Of a DNA stretch of 64,000 nt, positions 35,524 to 43,800 are shown piece after piece. The stretch is from Thiogranum sp. (GTDB taxonomy: Bacteria; Pseudomonadota; Gammaproteobacteria; DSM-19610): NCBI GenBank assembly GCA_030148915.1, contig JASBSN010000043.1, forward strand, positions 18,761 through 82,760, written 5' to 3'. Position 1 is the first letter of the stretch; the number at the start of each line of letters is the position of its first letter. The notes under the pieces are model-generated. The model searched no databases and had not been told where the DNA came from. It saw only the letters and a list, made by a program, of their open reading frames with translations. The position numbers and the translations under genes are program-made.

Positions 35524-35550
35524 AAAAAAAACCGGCCTCTGAAAGGCCGG
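35524..35550 (-). terminator. Rho-independent terminator for the di-heme cytochrome gene
   Basis: On the minus strand the stem CCGGCCT/AGGCCGG (35532-35550) with a 5-base loop is followed by eight T residues (35524-35530 and adjacent). It lies 48 bases after the stop of the di-heme gene. It may also stop transcripts coming from the TPR lipoprotein gene on the plus strand, though the T-run faces only the minus direction. Confidence 0.85.
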
Positions 35551-35597
35551 CTAAATTAGGGCAGGTCGCCCTGAAACGGGCTTAACGCTGTTTGTGT

Positions 35598-37040
35598 TCA
35601 GTCCTCGTCATCCGGCGCCACCACCTGCAAGGTCTTAAGAAACTTCACCACAGCGATCTGATCTTGCGCGGCGCTGGCCAGAAACAGATCGCGGGCGCTG
35701 CGCGCTTCCCCGCCGTGGGCGAGTATCGCTTCGGCAATGGTGGTCAGATCCCCGCGGTGTCCATAGGGTGCCGAGTTACCCACGTCCCATAGTTTGCGCG
35801 TCAGGAAGAACTCGGTGCCGGGTTTACCGTCCTGGTCAGGACGACCTTGCGCCAGGTGCTCATTGCAGAAGTGGCGCACCGGATCCGGGTCCGTAACCTC
35901 GTCGCACAGGTTATGGCGCTTGAGATCGGTGTAGGCGCGCACGATCGCACCACCCTTTTTGCCTTTCTCCAACAACGGACCCTCGCCCTGTTTAGTCATG
36001 TCGAAGCGGTATTCGGGACAGACCGTGATATCGCTGCAAGTGCCCGGTGGATTAAAGGGGTTGGGTTCGACAAAGAAGCGGCTTTGCAGCTCTAACTTAG
36101 GTACATGGCAGGAGGTACAGCCGACGTCATCGAATACCTCTTCACCGCGCTGAACGCGTTCGCGCTCCTCTTGGCTTTTCGGCATAGCCCGCCCGGGTAC
36201 CCCGAGCTGCGCTTGCCAGAGCGTATTGGCGGTGATGTCGCCGACGGTCAGTTCGCGCGCTACGCCGTCTTCGTCGAAATCCGGATCAAAGCCTTTTGCC
36301 GGGTTCATATCGAAGCGCTCTTCGGCCTGCATGCCGTGGTGGTGGTTCATCGCATTGGCGGTGAACTCGCGCAGAGAAATAACCACTCCGGCCTGGTGAA
36401 AGGGCTTGACGACCAGATCAGTATCGACGCCTCTACTCGCTGTGACGACCCCCCCGAGCTTGGTGATTTCAAAATTTATGCCCTTGGTGGTCAGCGTGTG
36501 CGCGCCGTCGGGTAAAGCGCCCGCCTGAGTCTGGAGGTCGACGGTCATTTCACGCGACAGCATTTCAATCGCGCCCGACCCGTTCATGCCTAGGGTATTG
36601 CGCTCGTTGCTGAACTCAGGGGCCACCGAAAAATTAACCGGATCGGCCGCCTGTGCGAGCACGAAAACGCTGGTGACAATATCACCGGCGCCGCCGGCGC
36701 GCGGTTGCGCATGGCACCCGGCGCAGGAATTGGACTCCGGCGCCGAGGTGCGGATAAAGGCCGGTTCATCGGCTACCCGTTTATCTCCGGTACCGGTGGC
36801 GGAAGGGCGCCCCTGCCCGTCGCAGGTATTGAATCGTGCGACGAACAACGCTTCGCCGGCATCGGTGATCTGCTTAAAACTCAACGCACCGCTGTTGATG
36901 TCGGTTTGATGGACGTGCCCGGACAACACCGGCGCGTCCGGAAAACCGGCCGCGCAAGTATGAATTTCGTGCGCCGTTGCCGCTATCGGCATCAGTGCCA
37001 ACGCCAATACCACAGGAATGCTTGGATGAGTAGCTGTCAT
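35598..37040 (-). CDS. Periplasmic di-heme c-type cytochrome (di-heme oxidoreductase family)
   Basis: This 480-residue protein has a signal peptide (VVLALALMPIAATAHE) and two CxxCH heme motifs, CAGCH at 106-110 and CTSCH at 308-312. Spacing and the C-terminal block (SAPYGHRGDLTTIAEAILAHGGEA, in part) fit the di-heme oxidoreductase (DUF1111-like) family, related to bacterial cytochrome c peroxidases such as MauG. MNHHHGM near 231-237 is an added His cluster. It is separated by 600 bases from the divergent secreted protein gene and ends at a strong terminator. In this cluster it may pass electrons to or from the multicopper oxidase; that is inference. Confidence 0.88.
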   Translation of the reverse strand: MTATHPSIPVVLALALMPIAATAHEIHTCAAGFPDAPVLSGHVHQTDINSGALSFKQITDAGEALFVARFNTCDGQGRPSATGTGDKRVADEPAFIRTSAPESNSCAGCHAQPRAGGAGDIVTSVFVLAQAADPVNFSVAPEFSNERNTLGMNGSGAIEMLSREMTVDLQTQAGALPDGAHTLTTKGINFEITKLGGVVTASRGVDTDLVVKPFHQAGVVISLREFTANAMNHHHGMQAEERFDMNPAKGFDPDFDEDGVARELTVGDITANTLWQAQLGVPGRAMPKSQEERERVQRGEEVFDDVGCTSCHVPKLELQSRFFVEPNPFNPPGTCSDITVCPEYRFDMTKQGEGPLLEKGKKGGAIVRAYTDLKRHNLCDEVTDPDPVRHFCNEHLAQGRPDQDGKPGTEFFLTRKLWDVGNSAPYGHRGDLTTIAEAILAHGGEARSARDLFLASAAQDQIAVVKFLKTLQVVAPDDED

Positions 37041-37640
37041 GTTTTTCTCCGCTCAGTGGAAGTCCCTTAACTGGAACTTGTTTCAGTGGTAAAAAATTCC
37101 GCTATTTTTTGGCAGACCGGAGCAGTCATGCCAATGGCGGGTTCCGCTTGTAGTTCGTATGGCGCGCAAGTTGGGTTTCGGGCGCATGGTTAGAATGACT
37201 CTTAGAGCAAATCTAAATTAAGCCTGGCAGACGTGTCTGTAATATTTGATACGCTTGCAAAGATTTATTCGGGATGACCTTCAAAAGCTCTGTCGCGCAT
37301 GTAACACGGGCTTTGCACGGCGGACTACGGTGGATCGTTGGTAAACACCGCTGTTAAAACCATTGTGATAGTTGGTACACAAAAGAGTTTGTCTATAGCG
37401 CCAAGCAGCCGCGCACTGGTCACCAGTGGATAAGCGATTCATGTCGATCTATCCCCATTGATTGCTGCGGGGGGCTGCAGATCAGGCGGTGGAGAGCCCG
37501 GTGCGGAAAAATGAATAATCCCGCCGGTATTGCTATCTACATAGGGTCGCCCCGTGGACGGAATCCTTCCGTCGCCGGGGCGACGACGAGGCCGGTTTTT
37601 GCCGGCCTGATTTTACGTTCAGACTTGGAGGAGTAATCTA
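37041..37640. other. 600-bp intergenic region with leader hairpins before the calcium-loop protein gene
   Basis: No coding frame is supported here. The left part serves the divergent cytochrome gene. The right end holds two stems just before the next start. One is a nested hairpin at 37546-37584, with outer arms GTCGCCCCG/CGGGGCGAC and inner arms GACGGAA/TTCCGTC. The other is a terminator-like hairpin at 37589-37608 (AGGCCGG/CCGGCCT followed by GATTTT). They lie 33 bases before the ribosome site, as in an attenuator or structured 5' leader. A half FNR site (TTGAT, 37246-37250) is not convincing on its own. Confidence 0.55.
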
Positions 37641-38903
37641 GTGAATGCAAAAGGAAAGCAGCAAGTGAGACCGGTGTTGACCGCGGCCGCCCTAGCCGGC
37701 GCCCTGGCCGCGGGCCTGAGCCTCGGTGTACTCGCCGACGGCAAAGAAAAGTCGGATGATCATGGCAGGTTCGACAATATCATTACCGCTGTTGTCGCGC
37801 CGCCCGTGGTCAGCAACGGTCAGATAGCCGGCGAGCCGACCGAGCTTATCGCGGTCCTCAATGCCCCAGGTGCGCCTGACAATCTCGCCGCCGACCCCAA
37901 CAACTTCGGTCATCAGATCCCGGCTGGCGGGCGTATGGAAGTGGAGGTCGGCGGGAGTATTGAACGTAACGGGGTCGATAACGATAAAGCCTTCGTGCCG
38001 GTTACCAGCAACGCATTTTTTGTTCTGGTCACCGGGTTGCCACAGATGCCGATTACCGCGGCGGCGGGTGATGGGGTGCAACACGGTAACTACCGCATTG
38101 TCGATGATGGCAACAAAATGATCACCGTAATCCCCAACGGTGGGAGCGGCGCCAATGGTCTGGAGCAGGCTCGGGCAAACCAGATTGGGTTCAAAGTCGT
38201 GCATATCCGTCCGCGACCCAATACCAACGCCGGGCCCGCGCCTTTTACCAACGGGCCGGAGGGCAGCAAGGGGACCTTGAAGATCCGTATTTTTGACGCC
38301 GCGGGAAAACTGATGGAAAAGGGTAAGGGAAAAATATACTTTCCCGCCGCGGTGGGAAGAGTGGTTGGCGCCACCAACGCCGGCCTGGCTACCGGTGCGC
38401 AAGGCAGCCCGGCGACGGTGACCGCTGAGCTTGTCGAATCAGTAACCTTTCAGCACATCGCGCCTGAGACGGTCCTGTCAAATACCGTGCGTAGCGGCTC
38501 TTTTTCTGCCGGCGCGCCTTACGCCCCGCGTTTTTTGCTGTTTGAAGAAAGAGCGGGTCAACCCGATTCGTTTATCCCCTTTAAAGGCATTGCCGCGGTG
38601 GGTTATGTCGTTGATGCGGAAAAACCCTGGAAAGCCGATCTGGTGGTGGACTCAAACGGCAATGGTGTAGCCGATGAGGACGACGAAGAAATCGGTGACA
38701 TCGAGATACAGGGTCCGTCCAAGCAATCGCGCGGTACACTGATGGCGAATTCTTCACTCACCAGTTCCGGCGACGGCGTGAGCGGACCGAATGGCAGCAT
38801 CTTGAATGTACCTGTGCAGGTTGGTGGGCAAAGCGGCGTTTATACCGTGGCGGTTTCCTTGGAGGACGGTAATCGCGCAACTACTATATTAGTAGTAGAA
38901 TAA
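37641..38903 (+). CDS. Secreted protein with EF-hand-like loop, unknown function
   Basis: This 420-residue protein has a signal peptide (AALAGALAAGLSLGVLA) and a GTG start with GGAGGAG seven bases upstream. It is mostly loops and beta strands (ELIAVLNAPGAPDNLAAD, FKVVHIRPRPNT). Near the end, DSNGNGVADEDDEE (337-350) matches an EF-hand or dockerin-like calcium loop (DxNxNGxxD). I do not recognise the family. It is flanked by leader hairpins and a strong downstream terminator, so it is its own transcript. Its location beside the oxidase gene suggests a shared extracellular role. Confidence 0.7.
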   Translation: MNAKGKQQVRPVLTAAALAGALAAGLSLGVLADGKEKSDDHGRFDNIITAVVAPPVVSNGQIAGEPTELIAVLNAPGAPDNLAADPNNFGHQIPAGGRMEVEVGGSIERNGVDNDKAFVPVTSNAFFVLVTGLPQMPITAAAGDGVQHGNYRIVDDGNKMITVIPNGGSGANGLEQARANQIGFKVVHIRPRPNTNAGPAPFTNGPEGSKGTLKIRIFDAAGKLMEKGKGKIYFPAAVGRVVGATNAGLATGAQGSPATVTAELVESVTFQHIAPETVLSNTVRSGSFSAGAPYAPRFLLFEERAGQPDSFIPFKGIAAVGYVVDAEKPWKADLVVDSNGNGVADEDDEEIGDIEIQGPSKQSRGTLMANSSLTSSGDGVSGPNGSILNVPVQVGGQSGVYTVAVSLEDGNRATTILVVE

Positions 38904-38923
38904 GCAAAGCACGTTATGACCTG

Positions 38924-38951
38924 GGCCCGCTTTTAAAGCGGGCCTTTTTTT
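38924..38951 (+). terminator. Rho-independent terminator
   Basis: Stem GGCCCGCTT/AAGCGGGCC (38924-38944) with a 3-base loop is followed by seven T residues. It lies 21 bases after the stop of the calcium-loop protein gene and separates it from the multicopper oxidase operon. The following 217 bases to 39168 hold a short inverted repeat (GTAAC-CTGG-GTTAC, 39001-39014) and a hairpin at 39113-39133 near the oxidase start. Confidence 0.9.
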
Positions 38952-39168
38952 GTATCTACTATCACAATCGTTTTATAAGACTGGATTATTTTCGTCTCGG
39001 GTAACCTGGGTTACATACCTGTTCGCCAATCTGTTTCATTATGCGCGGCAACAAAAGCGACAAATCGGCAGCGCCGACATTTGTCCAGGAGGTTGGAGTG
39101 GCAGGTTCGGGTGTGAGCGTTACCCAGGCTCACCAGAAAAACACAATTACCTAGGAGCTGGAGGGAAA

Positions 39169-40854
39169 ATGGCTAAAAGAAGAGACGTGCTCAAAGCAGG
39201 GGCGATGGCGGTGGCCAGCACACCTGCAATTTTTGGCGGAGTTGCATTGCCGCGCGCGGCGCAGGCGCAACTGTGTCGCCCGGAAGGCATTCGCAGTCCG
39301 CTGACAGAACCGGACAGTCCTCCGGTGACGCCCTACACCACACCGGTGTACATTCCTCCGGCGATGACACCGGTCGATCCGGCGACGCTCGCGCCTCCTC
39401 CGGACCCCAACCGTCATCAGCGCTTCGACGAGTTCACGCCCGCCAAGCACTACGTGCAGCATATGACCGAGGGTCTGTGGAATTATCACCCGCAACTCTC
39501 GGCGCTGAACCCACTTGGCTTCGGCTCGCTGGCCTGGTTGTTCAACGGTGCCACACCGGGTGAGCAACTGGTGGCGCGCTATGGCGAGCCCGTGTTCGTG
39601 CGTCGTTATAACGATTTGCCGATGACCGAAAATGCGCTGATTCCCTTCGGACTGCCTTACACCACGATTCATCTGCACAATGCACACACAGCCTCGGAGA
39701 GCGACGGCTATCCCGAAGACTTCGTCGGCCCGGGCGAGTTCTGGGATCACCACTACGGTATGCTCTACGCGCGCAACGATCCGCGCGAGGCGCTGGGCAG
39801 CCTCTGGTATCACGATCACATGCTGGATTTCACCGCGACCAACGTCTACGCGGGCCTCTCGGCGATGTCGACGTTCTACGACGAGCTGGACTCCGGTGAC
39901 GAGAATGATCCCAACCCGAACGCCTTGCGTTTGCCCGGCACCTACGGCAAGTACGACCTTTCGTTCATTCTGCACGATGTGCGTTTCGACCAATTCGGTA
40001 ACCCGTCCTACAATGTGTTTGATACCGACGGTCATCTCGGCGATCTGATTACGGTAAACCGAAAAGTATCTCCTTACCTGGATGTGGAGCCGCGTAAATA
40101 CCGCTTACGTTTTTACGACGGCGGGCCATCGCGCTTCTACGAACTGGGGTTGAGCGATAACGCCGAGATGTTCGTCATCGCCAACGATGGCAATCTGCTC
40201 GAGGAGCCGGTCAGCGTAACCAGTATTGTTCTCGGACCGGCCAACCGGCACGACGTGATTATCGACTTTTCGCGTTATCGCCCCGGGGAGAGCGTCAACC
40301 TGGTCAACCTGATGGAGCAGATCAACGGCCAGGGCCCGACCGGGCGCCGTCTGGAGGGCCCGGATCGTATGCCGGTGATGCAGTTCCGCATCAAAAATCT
40401 GCAAGGCCCGGATAACAGCCGCATTCCCGACTTTATGCGTGAGTTGCCGCCCGTTAATCTCGATGAAGTGGTCGCAGAGCGCGAATGGATATTTGACCAC
40501 GACATGGGGTTGTGGACCGTCAATCATGAATTCATGGATCCGACCAAGATTTCCGCCGCACCCAAGCAGGGCACCGCGGAAATCTGGACATTCCGCAACG
40601 CCGGCAGCTCCTGGGCTCATCCGGTACACGTTCACTTCGAGGAATTCCAGGTACTGGAATGGAACGGCCGACCGCCGACCGGGGTACTTCGCTCGCGCAA
40701 GGACGTCGCCACGTTGGGGCCGAACGATTCAGCACGTGTGTTTTACCGCTTTGACGACTTTCTGGGTCGTTACGTCATTCACTGCCATAACAACGTCCAC
40801 GAAGACAACGCCATGATGGCGCGTTGGGACATTATACCCAACGGTGGTAGCTGA
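39169..40854 (+). CDS. Tat-exported multicopper oxidase
   Basis: This 561-residue enzyme starts MAKRRDVLKAG, a twin-arginine signal cleaved near AQA (31-33) so the mature chain would begin with Gln34. It has three cupredoxin domains and all four copper-binding blocks: HLH (168-170), WYHDH (213-217), HPVHVH (484-489) and HCHNNVHEDNAMM (538-550). These hold the type 1 site (His484, Cys539, His544, Met549) and the trinuclear site His residues. The family couples four one-electron oxidations to reduction of O2 to water. I chose 39169, which has a GGAG-rich ribosome site, over the longer frame at 38950. The substrate is unknown; candidates are metal ions, phenols or a protein partner. Confidence 0.93.
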   Translation: MAKRRDVLKAGAMAVASTPAIFGGVALPRAAQAQLCRPEGIRSPLTEPDSPPVTPYTTPVYIPPAMTPVDPATLAPPPDPNRHQRFDEFTPAKHYVQHMTEGLWNYHPQLSALNPLGFGSLAWLFNGATPGEQLVARYGEPVFVRRYNDLPMTENALIPFGLPYTTIHLHNAHTASESDGYPEDFVGPGEFWDHHYGMLYARNDPREALGSLWYHDHMLDFTATNVYAGLSAMSTFYDELDSGDENDPNPNALRLPGTYGKYDLSFILHDVRFDQFGNPSYNVFDTDGHLGDLITVNRKVSPYLDVEPRKYRLRFYDGGPSRFYELGLSDNAEMFVIANDGNLLEEPVSVTSIVLGPANRHDVIIDFSRYRPGESVNLVNLMEQINGQGPTGRRLEGPDRMPVMQFRIKNLQGPDNSRIPDFMRELPPVNLDEVVAEREWIFDHDMGLWTVNHEFMDPTKISAAPKQGTAEIWTFRNAGSSWAHPVHVHFEEFQVLEWNGRPPTGVLRSRKDVATLGPNDSARVFYRFDDFLGRYVIHCHNNVHEDNAMMARWDIIPNGGS

Positions 40855-40913
40855 AGCGGCGCGGCAGAGAACCCTGAGTCGGTGCACATGATCGGAATTC
40901 CAAGGAGTCTATG

Positions 40914-41546
40914 ATGAAGAAAAGCACAAGAAGAATGTTTTTGGCAGGAGCTGCCGCGGCCGTGCCGGCGGCGGTGACCGCTGCCATGGCGCCCGGGGTG
41001 GTAAAAGACAACCCGGCGTTCAAGACCTGTCCGCGCGCCCGGGGCGGCAAGAACGCCGGCCGTTTTCCCCAGGTCATCGTGCAGGACCAGCACAACCGCA
41101 AAAACTGGTTCTACGAGGACCTGATTGCCGACAAGCTGGTGCTGGTGAGTTTCACTTCGGTGAAAGGTGAGCAGTACTATCCGTTGCTCAGCAACCTGGT
41201 CAAGGTGCACGAAATGATCGCCGATCGGGTCGGCAAAGATGTACAGATGTACACCGTCACCACCGATCCCCACCACGACACTCCGGATGCGCTGCGCGCG
41301 CTGGCCGAAAAACACGGCGCCAAGTGGCGTTTTCTGACCGGCGCTCCCGAGGACATTCGGGAAATTCTGGCCTCTTTCAACGCCCGCGGCAGTCTCTATG
41401 CCCTGTCTTGGATCGGCAACGAAAGGACCGGCCGCTGGATGAATAAGCCGAGTCGGCTGCAGCCGCTGTACATCGCCGAAGCCGTGGCGCGTCTCAGTAC
41501 GGGTAAGCAGCACAAGCCGTTCCTGGTGGACATGCACAGCGTCTGA
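40914..41546 (+). CDS. Sco-fold protein lacking the copper ligands, Tat-like signal
   Basis: This 210-residue protein has a TRRMFLAGAAAA signal of twin-arginine type and a thioredoxin-like Sco/SenC domain, with a MYTVTTDPHHDTPDALRALAEKHG-like block (DPxxDTP is the Sco hallmark). The usual copper CxxxCP motif reads GEQYYPLLS, so both Cys are gone. The conserved C-terminal His region is also replaced (ERTGRWMNKPSRLQPL). It therefore cannot bind copper in the normal Sco way and may be a structural or redox partner instead. It is the second gene of the oxidase operon, 60 bases after the oxidase. I chose the second ATG as it has the better AGGAG spacing. Confidence 0.82.
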   Translation: MKKSTRRMFLAGAAAAVPAAVTAAMAPGVVKDNPAFKTCPRARGGKNAGRFPQVIVQDQHNRKNWFYEDLIADKLVLVSFTSVKGEQYYPLLSNLVKVHEMIADRVGKDVQMYTVTTDPHHDTPDALRALAEKHGAKWRFLTGAPEDIREILASFNARGSLYALSWIGNERTGRWMNKPSRLQPLYIAEAVARLSTGKQHKPFLVDMHSV

Positions 41547-41554
41547 CACCCAGC

Positions 41555-41568
41555 GTTCCCGCGGGAAC
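41555..41568. repeat. 14-bp palindrome within a hairpin after the Sco-like gene
   Basis: GTTCCCGCGGGAAC is a perfect palindrome. It sits inside outer arms CCAGC/GCTGG (41550-41576), giving an extended hairpin with a short side bulge. There is no T-run, so it is not a standard terminator. It may be an mRNA processing or stability element between two genes of the operon. Confidence 0.45.
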
Positions 41569-41650
41569 TGAGCTGGTGGTACACACACAATATTCCCCTG
41601 TGGCGCCTAGGCGAACACCGCCGTGCCGCCGGGGAGGAGGTGAAAAAACA

Positions 41651-43588
41651 ATGAAGCAGCAAAGACCATTTGTTGAAGTGCGCATCGCAGCGGCGTTCAG
41701 TTTACTCTGCGCGGGCCTCGGGGCGAGCAGTACCGTCTGGGCGGGGTGTGAAATGACTTTCGATCCTATGACCGGTATGACCGGCATGATGGGTCACCCC
41801 TGTACACAGCCGCGCCCCGGACCGTCGGTGCAGACTGTGTCGGCTGACGGCATTACCACTTTTGTTGTTACTCCGGAAGGCCACTTCCCGCCCCAGGATC
41901 CGTTCGCCGAGCCGCCGGGGAGTAACTTCTTGATGACCGTCTACGAAAATCTCCGCGATTTCAACGGCGACGAAATGCCCAACACGCTGCCTTCGTCGCC
42001 CGACAACCCCTATAATCTGCACGACGGACCGGTGTTGACTGAGTCGATCAATCCGACAAACCCGGAAGACGATCTGGACAGAATCATCGACAAGATCGAA
42101 AAAGTCGCGCGAAAAGGCAAGAAAAAGGTAAAAGAAGATTTAATCGAACGAGCGATAGATATCCTCGAAGGTAACCCGATCAAGGGGCGCGCCTACAGCG
42201 GTTTTCCGCTGTTGCACTACAACGGGCCGAACAAAGTCAAAACCGTGGAGCCTGTGTTTGACGCCGACGGAAATGTCATCGGCGGCAACGTCGATGTGAA
42301 TATGATCTACTTCAATCAGCACATCGAGAGCGATACGGCGTTTGTCGACCCCAGCGCTGTACTGGAAGTCCCGTGGACTGTGACCTACCACGTCAACATT
42401 CTCAACCGCGGCATGGAAGATTTCTCGCCGATGGTGATGAACTTCGACCGCGTCGGGCCCAACCGCGGTCCCTTCCACGCTTCGATGGACCAGAGCTATT
42501 TTCCGATGCTCAACGAGGGTACACGCTATACGGTCAAAATTAAGGAGAATAAGGGCAAGTACTTCAACTTGGTCTATACCTGGGGCTGGCGCCTGCATCC
42601 GCCACGGGTGCAGGTTATGGAAAATGCGTTGAAGAAGGCCGGGCCACTCGAATGGACACTACCGCAGTGGGAGAAGTCCGCCTTTTGTGCCGATGGCGCA
42701 ACTGATGACAATTGCGACCCTGTCGGCGACAAGGCGCATAAAGAATACGCTATTTCACGCATCGGCGATCTGTCGCCCGCCAAGCGTATGTGGAACATTT
42801 TCAAATCTCTGGAAGAGGACGATCACGACGACCATAGCGCGTCCTCGCTGACGCAGATCGCCGTCGACCTGCGCCAGGCGTTCCTCGACTGGACGGACCG
42901 CACGCATCTGCCCGCCGGTGTCGTGGCCGATCCGAATGCCACAGTGACGTTGTTGTACGTTAACAATACCCTCTATGGCAGCCGTCAGGGTCTGCAGGGC
43001 GAAGGCAGCGGTCAAGGTCCGGCCAGTTACAAAGGTATCGCCAACGGCAGCGCGCATGAATGGAATATTCGTCCGTACGACTATCAGGTTACCTTATACA
43101 ACGGCGACCACTTCCCGCACGGCTACATGAACGTGGACTTCGGCGGCTCTCGGGGCTGGGAAAACCATTTTCAGTTCACCGATCCGACCACGCTGGTCGG
43201 CCCGCACCCGGTAGTTCCCGCCGGTCACCCGGCCGAAGAGGACCCCTTCAATAACCCAGCCAACACCGTCGCTGGTCACGACAACGTGTTTCCGATCAAT
43301 CGTGGCGGGGCGGAGGAGTACCTACAACCGTCGCCACGCAATCTGCTCGACCCGGACAACGGGCCGCCGCAGTTGGGATCGGGCTGCTTTTTCACTTTCG
43401 GGCGCAACCACGCCTGGCCTAACGCCGGCGGACCTTGGGGCGGTATCGTAGTGGCGCCAGTGGCGGCGGACGGCACGCCGGGTATGCACAAAGTGGATAT
43501 CACCTATAACTTTGAGCCCAGTCGTCGTCTGCGGATTTATCAGTTCGATCCGTTGCACCATGACGTGGCAATTTATTCGCTGCACTAG
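41651..43588 (+). CDS. Large secreted protein with Met-rich N-terminus, unknown function
   Basis: This 645-residue protein has a signal peptide (IAAAFSLLCAGLGASSTVWA). A striking motif follows: MTFDPMTGMTGMMGHPC (about 35-51), whose Met and Cys spacing suits copper binding. The interior is loop and beta rich, with many His and Asp (HFPHGYMNVDFGG, GRNHAWPNAGG, YQFDPLHHDV), and reads like a cupredoxin-related or metal-oxidation partner. I do not recognise the family. I chose the ATG at 41651, which has GGGAGGAGG upstream. It is third in the operon with the oxidase and Sco-fold genes. Confidence 0.72.
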   Translation: MKQQRPFVEVRIAAAFSLLCAGLGASSTVWAGCEMTFDPMTGMTGMMGHPCTQPRPGPSVQTVSADGITTFVVTPEGHFPPQDPFAEPPGSNFLMTVYENLRDFNGDEMPNTLPSSPDNPYNLHDGPVLTESINPTNPEDDLDRIIDKIEKVARKGKKKVKEDLIERAIDILEGNPIKGRAYSGFPLLHYNGPNKVKTVEPVFDADGNVIGGNVDVNMIYFNQHIESDTAFVDPSAVLEVPWTVTYHVNILNRGMEDFSPMVMNFDRVGPNRGPFHASMDQSYFPMLNEGTRYTVKIKENKGKYFNLVYTWGWRLHPPRVQVMENALKKAGPLEWTLPQWEKSAFCADGATDDNCDPVGDKAHKEYAISRIGDLSPAKRMWNIFKSLEEDDHDDHSASSLTQIAVDLRQAFLDWTDRTHLPAGVVADPNATVTLLYVNNTLYGSRQGLQGEGSGQGPASYKGIANGSAHEWNIRPYDYQVTLYNGDHFPHGYMNVDFGGSRGWENHFQFTDPTTLVGPHPVVPAGHPAEEDPFNNPANTVAGHDNVFPINRGGAEEYLQPSPRNLLDPDNGPPQLGSGCFFTFGRNHAWPNAGGPWGGIVVAPVAADGTPGMHKVDITYNFEPSRRLRIYQFDPLHHDVAIYSLH

Positions 43589-43614
43589 CGGCGCGTTTTC
43601 AGGAGTGAGCGGAC

Positions 43615-43640
43615 GCCCTTCCCGAGTACTCGGGAAGGGC
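43615..43640. terminator. 26-bp perfect palindrome, probable operon terminator
   Basis: GCCCTTCCCGAGT and its exact reverse complement lie head to head with no loop, 26 bases after the stop of the Met-rich secreted protein gene. The stem is very stable but the T-run is poor (CTCTGCGTTT), so it may need Rho or be a processing site. The arms contain CCTTCC and GGAAGG, but 10 bases apart, not the 7 of a CueR operator. The following 160 bases (43641-43800) hold further stems but no gene I can support. Confidence 0.65.
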
Positions 43641-43800
43641 CTCTGCGTTTAAGATGTTTCGCAGGAGGCCGTACTGGTAGACCAAGCCCCAGATGGGGCG
43701 AGGTAGCCAAAAGTTTCGGATGGTTGCTTGAGTGTCCGCTGAACGAACCGAAAGTAAGGGGCCGCACAGCTCCGAGTGCTACTGCGCTGGCCAGCGGTTG

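Noticed and set aside
37246..37260. FNR site before the cytochrome or calcium-loop gene
   Set aside because: Only one TTGAT half is good; the second half is TTGCA with shifted spacing.
43615..43640. CueR-type copper operator in the 26-base palindrome
   Set aside because: CCTTCC and GGAAGG are 10 bases apart instead of about 7, and the site is right after a stop codon rather than before a copper gene promoter.
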